A DNA stretch of 11,102 nt. It comes from Actinomycetota bacterium (GTDB lineage: Bacteria > Actinomycetota > Thermoleophilia > Solirubrobacterales > Solirubrobacteraceae). Positions within the stretch are counted from its first letter, which is position 1; each line of letters starts with the position of its first letter. Under the pieces are notes generated by a model. It had not been told where the DNA came from. It made no database searches and saw only the letters and a program-made list of their open reading frames with translations. Shown here in pieces: positions 5,992-11,102 of the stretch. Location of the stretch: contig SYBY01000052.1 in the NCBI GenBank assembly GCA_005788585.1, positions 1 to 11,102 of the forward strand, read 5' to 3'. Both the position numbers and the translations under genes were made by a program.

Positions 5992-6318
5992 ATGGCCAGC
6001 GCCGCACCTCATCCCGAGACCAGAACCGCAGTCCCGGCCGCACATGGGCTCCTGCGCCCTCCCCGAGACGCGGCTCGCCGCATGACGGGTTTCGGCGTGG
6101 TCGCACACGACGAGCTCGGCGCGATGCTCGAGCGCCAGCGCCTCGAGCACCGATCCGGACGGCTGGAGCGCGCGGTCGAGGCGCTGCGCACCCGGGTGGA
6201 TGCGCGACGCGATGCGGACGGCCGTGTTCCCCGGCCGTTGCTGCAGGCGCTGGCTGACTTCGAGCGACAGTTGCGCACGACCGAGGACGCGCTGCGGAAG
6301 GCCCGGGCGCGGCGGTGA
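5992..6318 (+). CDS. Small, probably helical protein of unknown function
   Basis: The product has 108 residues. I do not recognise the family. Residues 1-30 are Pro/Ala/Arg-rich and probably disordered. Residues ~38-70 (ELGAMLERQRLEHRSGRLER and onward) and ~82-106 (LLQALADFERQLRTTEDALR) are rich in charged residues with regular Leu spacing, as in amphipathic helices or a helical hairpin/coiled coil. There is no signal peptide or membrane segment. Support for a real gene is GAGAGGAA 7 nt upstream and a TANNNT -10 box at a suitable distance. A GTG immediately before the ATG (5989) and an internal ATG (6082, residue 31) are alternative starts. The gene ends 25 bp from the stop of the convergent yqgE gene. 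GC-rich shadow frames overlap on the other strand, so confidence is moderate. Confidence 0.55.
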   Translation: MASAAPHPETRTAVPAAHGLLRPPRDAARRMTGFGVVAHDELGAMLERQRLEHRSGRLERAVEALRTRVDARRDADGRVPRPLLQALADFERQLRTTEDALRKARARR

Positions 6319-6343
6319 TGTCCCCGCCGCGCTCCACCGGCAG

Positions 6344-6889
6344 CTAGTTCACCGACGGGTCGTCCGGCATGCGGGCGACCAGGGCAAAGGAGCCTCCGAG
6401 CCGCTCGAGGACCGTGCTCCAGAGTGCGTCGGGGTCGGCCGTGAACGGGTCGCCGGGATCGAGGTCGGCAACGATCCAGCCCTCGTCCTCGAGCTCGGCG
6501 TCGAGCTGGCCCGGCGCCCAGCCGGCATGGCCGGCGAAGACCCGTGCGCGCCGGACGGAGTCCGACAGGGACTCGAGATCGTCGTCGGCGCCGACGAAGC
6601 CGAGGTCGCCGGCGATCGCGACGGCCGGGGCGGCGGGCGCGGCGAACTCCGCGAGCACCATCACGCCGTTGGGCTGGACCGGGCCGCCGGCGAAGACGAC
6701 CTCGTCGTCCGTGGCGATATCGGTCAGCGCAGGTGACGCGTCGGCCACCTCGAGGTCCATCGGCCGGTTCAGGACGACGCCCATCGCACCCTCTTCGGTG
6801 TGCTCGGCGACGAGCACCACGGTGCGGGTGAAGTTCGGATCCTGCAGAGCAGGAGAAGCGACGAGGAGGCGTCCGCGCAGCGAGTCCAT
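6344..6889 (-). CDS. yqgE: YqgE/AlgH family protein (UPF0301)
   Basis: From the ATG at 6889 the product has 181 residues, close to the family's usual ~185. It opens MDSLRGRLLVASPALQDPNF, followed by RTVVLVAEHTEEGAMGVVLN and RP. A central GGPV and the later GHAGWAPGQLDAELEDEGW complete the YqgE/AlgH signature. The family has a solved alpha/beta fold but no agreed biochemical role; AlgH was named from alginate regulation in Pseudomonas, and no enzymatic activity is established. An ATG nine bases earlier (6898) is in frame. I prefer 6889 because family members start at this point; a CACAAT element ending at 6897 would place transcription start almost on this codon. The gene is the last of five on the minus strand and sits 42 bp after the oxidoreductase. 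Confidence 0.92.
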   Translation of the reverse strand: MDSLRGRLLVASPALQDPNFTRTVVLVAEHTEEGAMGVVLNRPMDLEVADASPALTDIATDDEVVFAGGPVQPNGVMVLAEFAAPAAPAVAIAGDLGFVGADDDLESLSDSVRRARVFAGHAGWAPGQLDAELEDEGWIVADLDPGDPFTADPDALWSTVLERLGGSFALVARMPDDPSVN

Positions 6890-6931
6890 TCCCCACATTG
6901 TGCAACGCCAGGCGCACCGGCCGCGCCGCGG

Positions 6932-7885
6932 TCAGATCCGCAGGACGATCTTCCCGCGCGTATGGCCCATCTCGATGAGGTTGTGGGCACGCGGCGCCTC
7001 GGTCAGCGGCAGCACGTCGGCGAGGTGGACCTGCAGCTCCCCGGCCTCGAACGCGCGACCCAGGAAGCGCAGCCCGTTGGCGTCGGGGCGCACGAAGACG
7101 TAGCGGCCCTGGATCTCGTGTTCCTCGAACAGTCCGCCGCGCGGCGGTGGCTGCACGACCGAGGCGATCTTCCCACGCGGGCGCACCACCTGGGCGCTGC
7201 GCGCGAGCGTGTCGCCGCCGATCAGGTCGACGACCGCGTCCACGCCCGCGAGATGGTTCCGGCCGATGACGTCGACGAAGTCCTCGGTGCCGTAGTCGAT
7301 GCACTCATCGGCGCCGAGCCCGCGGAGATACTCGTGGTTCTGCGCGCTGGCGACCGCGATGACGTTCGCGCCCGCGCGCTTGGCGAGCTGCACGGCGAAC
7401 GAGCCGACGCCGCCCGAGGCGCCGTGGACGAGGACGATCTGGCCGGCGACGACGCGCAGCGCCTCGTCGATCAGCTGCCATGCCGTGAGGCCCGCCAGCG
7501 GGACGGCGGCGGCCTCCTCGAAGCTCAGCGACGCGGGCTTGCGCGCCAGGTGCACGTCGCGAATCGTCGTGAGCTCCGCGTACGTGCCGTCACGGACGAA
7601 GTCCTTGCGGAAGTAGCCGTAGACCTCGTCGCCCGGCCGGAACTCGCTGACGGCGTCGCCGACCGCTTCGACCACCCCGGCAGCGTCCCACCCCGGGACC
7701 ACGGGCGACCACGTCGGGAACGCGTCGGCCAGCAATCCGCGCCGGACGGCGGCGTCGACGGGGTTGACCCCCGCGGCGCGGACCCGCACGAGGACCGAGT
7801 CCGGCCCGACCGGTGGGGTCGGCAGGTCGTCCCGCAGGAGCAGGACCTCCGGGCCGCCGAAGGTCTCGAGAGCGATGCCGCGCAT
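6932..7885 (-). CDS. NADP-dependent quinone oxidoreductase-like / zinc-independent MDR enzyme
   Basis: The product has 317 residues, typical for the quinone oxidoreductase branch of the medium-chain dehydrogenase/reductase superfamily. An N-terminal GroES-like domain (1-~120) holds AAGVNPVDAAVRRG and PGWDAAGVVEAVG (64-76). A Rossmann domain follows with the nucleotide-binding VHGASGGVGSFAVQLAKRAG (153-172). It lacks the cysteine-rich structural zinc loop and the catalytic zinc ligands of alcohol dehydrogenases. Relatives reduce quinones, enones or other electrophiles with NADPH in the cytoplasm; the substrate here is not predictable. The frame stays open to 8143, but homology begins at MRGIALETFG, so the ATG at 7885 is chosen. 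No Shine-Dalgarno precedes it, and a TAGAGT box (7896-7901) ends 10 bp upstream, so the message may be nearly leaderless. Confidence 0.92.
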   Translation of the reverse strand: MRGIALETFGGPEVLLLRDDLPTPPVGPDSVLVRVRAAGVNPVDAAVRRGLLADAFPTWSPVVPGWDAAGVVEAVGDAVSEFRPGDEVYGYFRKDFVRDGTYAELTTIRDVHLARKPASLSFEEAAAVPLAGLTAWQLIDEALRVVAGQIVLVHGASGGVGSFAVQLAKRAGANVIAVASAQNHEYLRGLGADECIDYGTEDFVDVIGRNHLAGVDAVVDLIGGDTLARSAQVVRPRGKIASVVQPPPRGGLFEEHEIQGRYVFVRPDANGLRFLGRAFEAGELQVHLADVLPLTEAPRAHNLIEMGHTRGKIVLRI

Positions 7886-7895
7886 GTCGGCGGGC

Positions 7896-7901
7896 ACTCT
7901 A
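7896..7901 (-). promoter_or_regulatory. Candidate -10 box (TAGAGT) giving a near-leaderless oxidoreductase mRNA
   Basis: Minus-strand TAGAGT fits TANNNT and ends 10 bp before the ATG at 7885. A start site ~7 bp downstream of the box would leave only about 3 nt of leader, matching the missing Shine-Dalgarno. No strong -35 box is visible. Confidence 0.3.
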
Positions 7902-7943
7902 GAGCGCGCCCCCGTCGCTGCGGCCGTGGCTGGACGGACGGCC

Positions 7944-9074
7944 CTACGCGGCGCGCCCGGCGCGGGCCGCGCCGCCGACCGGCTGCACCGGCGCGCGTTC
8001 GATGGTCTCGACCCCGCCGCCCTCGGCGGCGACGCGCACCGTGGGGCGCAGCGGATCCGCGGAGGCCACCTCGGCGACGACGCCGATGCGGCCGTCGACG
8101 AGCAGGACCTCGATCCCCGGCGGGTACGGCACGACGACCTCACGGAAGACCTCGACGAGGTCAGGGTCGAACGCCGTCCCCGCCCCGGCGATCACGGTGC
8201 TCCATCCCTCGTGCTGCGGCGCGGCCTCGCAGTACACGCGATTGGCGGTGGTCGCGTCGAAGACGTCGCAGATCGCCGCGACCCGCGCCTCCCAGGCGAT
8301 CGCGTCACCGGCCAGCGCGTCCGGGTAGCCGCTCCCGTCCCAGCGCTCGTGGTGGCTGCGCATCACCGCCTGGACGAGGAACGACATGCCGGCCGGCAGG
8401 ATCTCGGGACCGAGGGCGGTGTGCTGGTGGATGCTCTCGCGCCCAGGCTCGTCGAGCGGGCCCGGGTGCTCGAGCAGACCGCGCGGGACCGCGGCCTTGC
8501 CGAGGTCGATGAGCAGGAGCGCCAGGCCGAGCCGCTCGAGCCCCGCCTCGTTGACCGCGTAGCGCCGTGCCGAGGTCGCGGTGCTCGTGTCCACCCAGCC
8601 ACGGGTCTGCTGATGCCGCGCGGCGATCAGCATGCCGAGGATCGCGACGTCGACGCTGTGGGCGGGCAGGTAGTCCGCCGGCGGGCCCGTCTCGCCGAGC
8701 GTCGGCAGGGTCGCCTCGCGCCGGCGGACCTCGAGCGCGAGCTCCTTGGCCACGGGTTCGAGCGCCGCGATGTCGGCGCGGCCGACGCCCGCACCCCGCG
8801 CCGCCGCGCGGTTCGCCGTCGCGAGCAGGTCTGACACGGCGCGGATCGCGCGGGCGCGGGCCTCGCGCGGCACGATCCCGACCGGCTCGATGCCGGCACT
8901 CACCTCGTCGTCGACGAAGACGTGGCTCACTCCGGCGCGTTCGAGGGCCCGCCGGTAGGCCGGCTGCAGCGGCGCGCCTGCGCTGAGCAGCGGCATGGCG
9001 TCCATCGCCGATGCGCGGACATCGCGAGCGATGATCGCGCCGTCGGCGACGTCGGGCGTGGCGACGAGCCGCAC
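7944..9074 (-). CDS. HD-GYP-like domain protein with an altered HD motif
   Basis: The product has 376 residues and starts with GTG. Residues 1-~65 resemble the small domain often found ahead of HD-GYP domains (GAIIARDVRA, then LLSAGAPLQP, then AGVSHVFVDD). The HD-GYP-like domain covers ~135-285: H139 (AHSVDVAILG), the HD-box position LLLIDLGKAAVP (187-197), H218, the intact HHERWDGSGYP (241-251), and D270 in AAICDVFDATTANRVY. HD-GYP proteins are c-di-GMP phosphodiesterases with a two- or three-iron site. Here the His of HDxGK is Ile189, while Asp190 is kept, so a metal ligand is lost and activity may be reduced or absent. The spacing from H139 to the HD box is ~50 residues, longer than usual. 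A C-terminal beta-rich tail (~315-376) follows. No signal or membrane segment is seen. The stop is 58 bp from the oxidoreductase start, and the start is 30 bp after a small membrane-protein gene. Confidence 0.85.
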   Translation of the reverse strand: MRLVATPDVADGAIIARDVRASAMDAMPLLSAGAPLQPAYRRALERAGVSHVFVDDEVSAGIEPVGIVPREARARAIRAVSDLLATANRAAARGAGVGRADIAALEPVAKELALEVRRREATLPTLGETGPPADYLPAHSVDVAILGMLIAARHQQTRGWVDTSTATSARRYAVNEAGLERLGLALLLIDLGKAAVPRGLLEHPGPLDEPGRESIHQHTALGPEILPAGMSFLVQAVMRSHHERWDGSGYPDALAGDAIAWEARVAAICDVFDATTANRVYCEAAPQHEGWSTVIAGAGTAFDPDLVEVFREVVVPYPPGIEVLLVDGRIGVVAEVASADPLRPTVRVAAEGGGVETIERAPVQPVGGAARAGRAA

Positions 9075-9104
9075 GTCAGCGGCCCGCGAGGTTGAGGGCG
9101 GCGG

Positions 9105-9287
9105 CTACTGCTGCTTGGGACGGCGCCAGTTGCCGTCCGTGCGCCGGTTCTCGGCCTTCTCGCCGAGCGCGACCGCCACGGCGAAGCCGATCAGACCATG
9201 CGCGAGCAGCGGGAAGACCACGAAGAACACGCCCACGAGGGCGATCGTGAACCAGGCGGCTTCGCTGAGAGCAAGAATCGGAGTCAC
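9105..9287 (-). CDS. Small membrane protein (60 residues)
   Basis: The product starts with GTG. Residues ~9-42 are strongly hydrophobic (for example FTIALVGVFFVVFPLLAHGL), long enough for one long or two short membrane helices. A basic tail follows (KAENRR, then WRRPKQQ) that should face the cytoplasm. I do not recognise the family. It lies 42 bp after the PilZ gene and 30 bp before the HD-GYP-like gene on the same strand. There is no Shine-Dalgarno; a TACACT box ends 6 bp before the GTG, which suggests a leaderless start. The hydrophobic core and fixed position between the two c-di-GMP genes favour a real gene. Confidence 0.7.
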   Translation of the reverse strand: MTPILALSEAAWFTIALVGVFFVVFPLLAHGLIGFAVAVALGEKAENRRTDGNWRRPKQQ

Positions 9288-9293
9288 GCCGGG

Positions 9294-9299
9294 AGTGTA
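9294..9299 (-). promoter_or_regulatory. Candidate -10 box (TACACT) for leaderless start of the small membrane-protein gene
   Basis: Minus-strand TACACT (TANNNT) ends 6 bp before the GTG at 9287. A start site ~7 bp downstream coincides with the GTG itself. No -35 box is recognisable. Confidence 0.35.
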
Positions 9300-9329
9300 C
9301 CCCGCCGCAGGGCCCCGATGCCTGCTGGG

Positions 9330-9965
9330 TCACGAGGCGTAGCGACGGTCGAGAACGCGCCGCAGCTCGTTGTCGAGATAGTCCGAGACGATCTGGCGAT
9401 CGCCCGCGTCGATCGCGGTCCAGCGCAGGGCGCGCAGGCCCGCGTCGCTGATGCGGGTCACGGCGCCGACGCACACCAGGCGCTCGTCGTGGTCGGGCAG
9501 GGAGAACTGGACCCGCAATGTGCTCCCGGCCTTGCCGGCCTGCACGCCGCCGATGAGCGCGCCGCCCGCGCTGAGGTCCACGGTCCAGCCCTCGCGCCAG
9601 TCACGGCGCTGGGGGTTGACCCCGACGCGCACGGGAATGACGACCGGGACACGGACCCACTGGCGCTTCTGCGCGCCGGTCGGCAGGCCGTCGACGAGGA
9701 ACTGCATGCGGTCGGACAGCATCCGCCGGTTCTTGCCCTCGATGGCCATCAGCATGCCCTCCTGGGCGGTGCCGTCGGCCAGCGTGATCATGCCCTTCTC
9801 GCGGTGCAGCCTGCGGATCTCCGGCGCGTGGCGCGGGAGGTGCAGGGCGTGCGTGCCGTCCTCGGAGCCGAGGACGCGGACGTCGAGGCTGTCGAACCCG
9901 CGGATGGCGAGGCGGGCGCCGGCGTGCTTGCGGCCGAGCAGACGAGTACGAAGGGATGCAGACAT
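9330..9965 (-). CDS. PilZ domain protein, probable c-di-GMP receptor
   Basis: The product has 211 residues and is probably cytoplasmic. The C-terminal part (~100-205) is a PilZ domain with both c-di-GMP-binding motifs intact: RxxxR as RQWVR (101-105) and DxSxxG as DLSAGG (130-135). The N-terminal ~95 residues (VRVLGSEDGTHALHLPRHA, later RRMLSDRMQFLV) look like the YcgR-N-type beta-barrel often paired with PilZ. Binding of c-di-GMP in such proteins rearranges the two domains and changes partner contacts, for instance in motility or envelope control. The partner here is unknown. The ATG at 9965 has only a GGTGAG directly before it. The gene is first in a minus-strand series that includes an HD-GYP-like protein, so a shared c-di-GMP role is likely. 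It diverges from the FAH-family gene across 90 bp. Confidence 0.9.
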   Translation of the reverse strand: MSASLRTRLLGRKHAGARLAIRGFDSLDVRVLGSEDGTHALHLPRHAPEIRRLHREKGMITLADGTAQEGMLMAIEGKNRRMLSDRMQFLVDGLPTGAQKRQWVRVPVVIPVRVGVNPQRRDWREGWTVDLSAGGALIGGVQAGKAGSTLRVQFSLPDHDERLVCVGAVTRISDAGLRALRWTAIDAGDRQIVSDYLDNELRRVLDRRYAS

Positions 9966-9968
9966 CTC

Positions 9969-9980
9969 ACCAGTTCTGGT
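9969..9980. promoter_or_regulatory. Palindrome ACCAG-TT-CTGGT in the divergent region
   Basis: Perfect 5-bp arms flank two bases, four bases upstream of the PilZ ATG and inside the 90-bp gap between divergent genes. A regulator bound here could affect PilZ translation start or transcription. The site is short and may be chance. Confidence 0.25.
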
Positions 9981-10019
9981 CGGCTGTCCGGCGGGGAACT
10001 TGACGTTTTGGGCCCGGAC

Positions 10020-10047
10020 TCGACGCCCCGTGGAGGGCAGCTAGCAT
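10020..10047 (+). promoter_or_regulatory. Candidate promoter of the FAH-family gene, likely leaderless
   Basis: TCGACG (10020-10025), a 16-bp spacer and TAGCAT (10042-10047) form a plausible promoter. Transcription start would fall at about 10054-10056, on or next to the ATG at 10056. No Shine-Dalgarno is present, which agrees with leaderless translation. Confidence 0.45.
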
Positions 10048-10055
10048 CGCCGCGC

Positions 10056-10841
10056 ATGAAGCTCGCGACGTTCCTGGTGCCCGGCGACGACACCCCGCAT
10101 CCCGGTGAGGTGCGCGGCGACGAGGTCGTGGCCTTCACGGACGGGTCGACGGTCCGCGACCGGCTGGCCGGCGGCGACCGCACACCCGCCGACGGGCCGG
10201 CCCACCCGCTCGCCGGTGTCACGCTGCTCGCGCCGGTGCCCGACCCGCGCGTGCTGTTCGGCATCGGGCTGAACTACCGCGCCCACGCCGAGGAGCAGGG
10301 ACTCGACGTCCCGGAGTTCCCGATCGTCTTCACGATGGCGCCGTCCGCGAGCGCGCCTCCGGGCGGCCCGGTCGTCTGCCCGCCCGTCGTGCGCCGGCTG
10401 GACTACGAGGGCGAGCTCGTCGTCGTCATGGGCGCGGACGGGGAGGTCGCCGGCTACGCGGTGGGCGACGACGTCTCCGCGCGCGACCTGCAGCGGCGCG
10501 AGAAGCAGTGGACCCGCGCGAAGGGCGCCGACGGGTTCTGTCCCTGGGGCCCGTGGGTCACCACGGCTGACGAGGCGCCCGACCCGCACGACCTGCAGCT
10601 GCGCACCTGGGTCAACGGCGATCTGCGCCAGGACACGCGCACGTCGGACCTCGTCTTCACGGTGCCCGAGATCGTCGCGTTCATCCGCGAGACGACCACG
10701 CTCGAGCCGGGCGACCTCATCTTCACGGGCACGCCGAGCGGCGTCGGCAGCGCGATGGACCCCCGGGTGTTCCTGGAGTCCGGCGACGTGATCCGCATCG
10801 AGATCGAGGGCCTGGGCGCCATCGAGCACCCGGTGGCCTGA
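10056..10841 (+). CDS. Fumarylacetoacetate hydrolase (FAH) family protein
   Basis: The product has 261 residues, normal for single-domain FAH enzymes. These Mg2+- or Mn2+-dependent enzymes cleave or isomerise acyl-pyruvate-type compounds, for example 2-hydroxyhepta-2,4-dienedioate isomerase in homoprotocatechuate breakdown, acylpyruvases and oxaloacetate decarboxylases. Visible motifs are GIGLNYRAHAEE (69-80), the metal-binding RLDYEGELVVVMG (114-126, with E118 and E120), D139 in AVGDDVSARDLQ, and K155 in WTRAKGADGFCPWGPW. The C-terminal part has LRTWVNG, TSDLVFTVPEIVAF and LEPGDLIFTGTPSGVG, so the core is complete. In the segment FTMAPSA (92-98) a Met stands where many relatives have Lys. 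The frame is open far upstream, but homology starts at MKLATFLVPG and a promoter ends 8 bp before it. A flavin-type gene follows directly, suggesting a two-gene unit. The substrate is not known. Confidence 0.93.
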   Translation: MKLATFLVPGDDTPHPGEVRGDEVVAFTDGSTVRDRLAGGDRTPADGPAHPLAGVTLLAPVPDPRVLFGIGLNYRAHAEEQGLDVPEFPIVFTMAPSASAPPGGPVVCPPVVRRLDYEGELVVVMGADGEVAGYAVGDDVSARDLQRREKQWTRAKGADGFCPWGPWVTTADEAPDPHDLQLRTWVNGDLRQDTRTSDLVFTVPEIVAFIRETTTLEPGDLIFTGTPSGVGSAMDPRVFLESGDVIRIEIEGLGAIEHPVA

Positions 10842-11102
10842 GTGCCGCGCGAGGACCCCGCCACGCTGCCCGACTTCGCGCCCGGCACCGTCGCGGTCCT
10901 CTCCACCGGCGCGGGCGCACCGCACGCGATCCCGGTGTCGACGGCGGTCCGGGTGTCGGATACGCGGCTCGTCCTCGCGCTCGCCCGGCGGCGCGAGAGC
11001 CTGCGCCGCCTGCGTGAGGACCCGCGCGCGGCGCTGACGATCATGGCCGGCGGCGACATCGCGCTGACCGCCCACTGCGAGGTGACGATCCTCGAGGACC
11101 CG
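10842..11102 (+). CDS. Pyridoxamine 5'-phosphate oxidase-like FMN-binding split-barrel protein, N-terminal part
   Basis: The frame is open from a GTG at 10842, directly after the TGA of the FAH-family gene, to the window end: 87 residues without a stop. The order VAVLSTGAGAPHAIPVSTAV (residues 17-36), then RLVLALARRRESLRRLREDP, then AALTI matches the start of FMN/F420-binding split-barrel proteins. In these, PHAIPV and the R-S-x-K/R-x-x-N/R-L region contact the cofactor phosphate. Such proteins are flavin- or F420-linked reductases/oxidases or general-stress flavoproteins. The absence of any gap implies translational coupling with the upstream gene. The C-terminal half is outside the window, so the subfamily cannot be set. 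Confidence 0.8.
   Translation, partial: MPREDPATLPDFAPGTVAVLSTGAGAPHAIPVSTAVRVSDTRLVLALARRRESLRRLREDPRAALTIMAGGDIALTAHCEVTILEDP

Noticed and set aside
6009..7304. 431-residue minus-strand frame
   Set aside because: It is an Arg-rich shadow overlapping YqgE and the oxidoreductase in another frame, with no recognisable domain.
6800..8512. 570-residue plus-strand frame
   Set aside because: It runs antisense across YqgE, the oxidoreductase and the HD-GYP-like gene, all of which have clear family motifs.
9198..10055. Long upstream extension of the FAH-family gene
   Set aside because: It is antisense to the PilZ and small membrane-protein genes; FAH similarity begins at the ATG at 10056.

Overview
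The window is very GC-rich DNA with tightly packed genes, GTG as well as ATG starts, and several genes that appear to lack a Shine-Dalgarno sequence. This points to an actinobacterium. The exported protein with RTX-like repeats and a cysteine pair, together with the overall gene style, suggests a soil Thermoleophilia/Solirubrobacterales-type lineage. That placement is inference from style, not from a marker gene.

Layout from left to right. (1) 1-142: the C-terminal end of an acyl-CoA dehydrogenase. (2) 143-426: a non-coding gap holding two copies of a ~62-bp repeat, each made of two successive hairpins, with a terminator-like hairpin between them. (3) 427-1857: an exported protein with RTX-type repeats fused to a clan GH-A-like glycoside hydrolase domain. 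(4) 2017-4548: an exported 843-residue protein of unknown function built on three ~185-residue beta-rich repeats, each with a cysteine pair. It has a candidate promoter and a hairpin at the predicted 5' end of its mRNA. (5) 4549-4834: a structured gap containing a strong 11-bp-stem hairpin and a promoter. (6) 4835-5269: a small heat-shock protein (Hsp20). (7) 5356-5778, minus strand: a divergent STAS-like protein. (8) 5992-6318: a small helical protein of unknown function.

(9) From 9965 down to 6344, five genes lie head-to-tail on the minus strand: a PilZ-type c-di-GMP receptor, a 60-residue membrane protein, an HD-GYP-like protein that has lost the first histidine of its HD motif, a zinc-independent quinone-oxidoreductase-like enzyme, and a YqgE/AlgH protein. 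The first three look like a c-di-GMP sensing module. Possible -10 boxes just upstream of the membrane-protein and oxidoreductase starts suggest internal promoters. (10) 10056-10841: a fumarylacetoacetate hydrolase-family enzyme diverging from the PilZ gene. It is followed with no gap by (11) 10842-11102, the N-terminal part of an FMN-binding split-barrel (PNPOx-like) protein that runs off the window.

No tRNA, rRNA, CRISPR array, insertion sequence or phage gene was seen. The most notable items are the paired-hairpin repeats with a compensatory base-pair change, the unknown exported repeat protein next to the RTX/glycosidase fusion, and the PilZ / small membrane protein / degenerate HD-GYP cluster.
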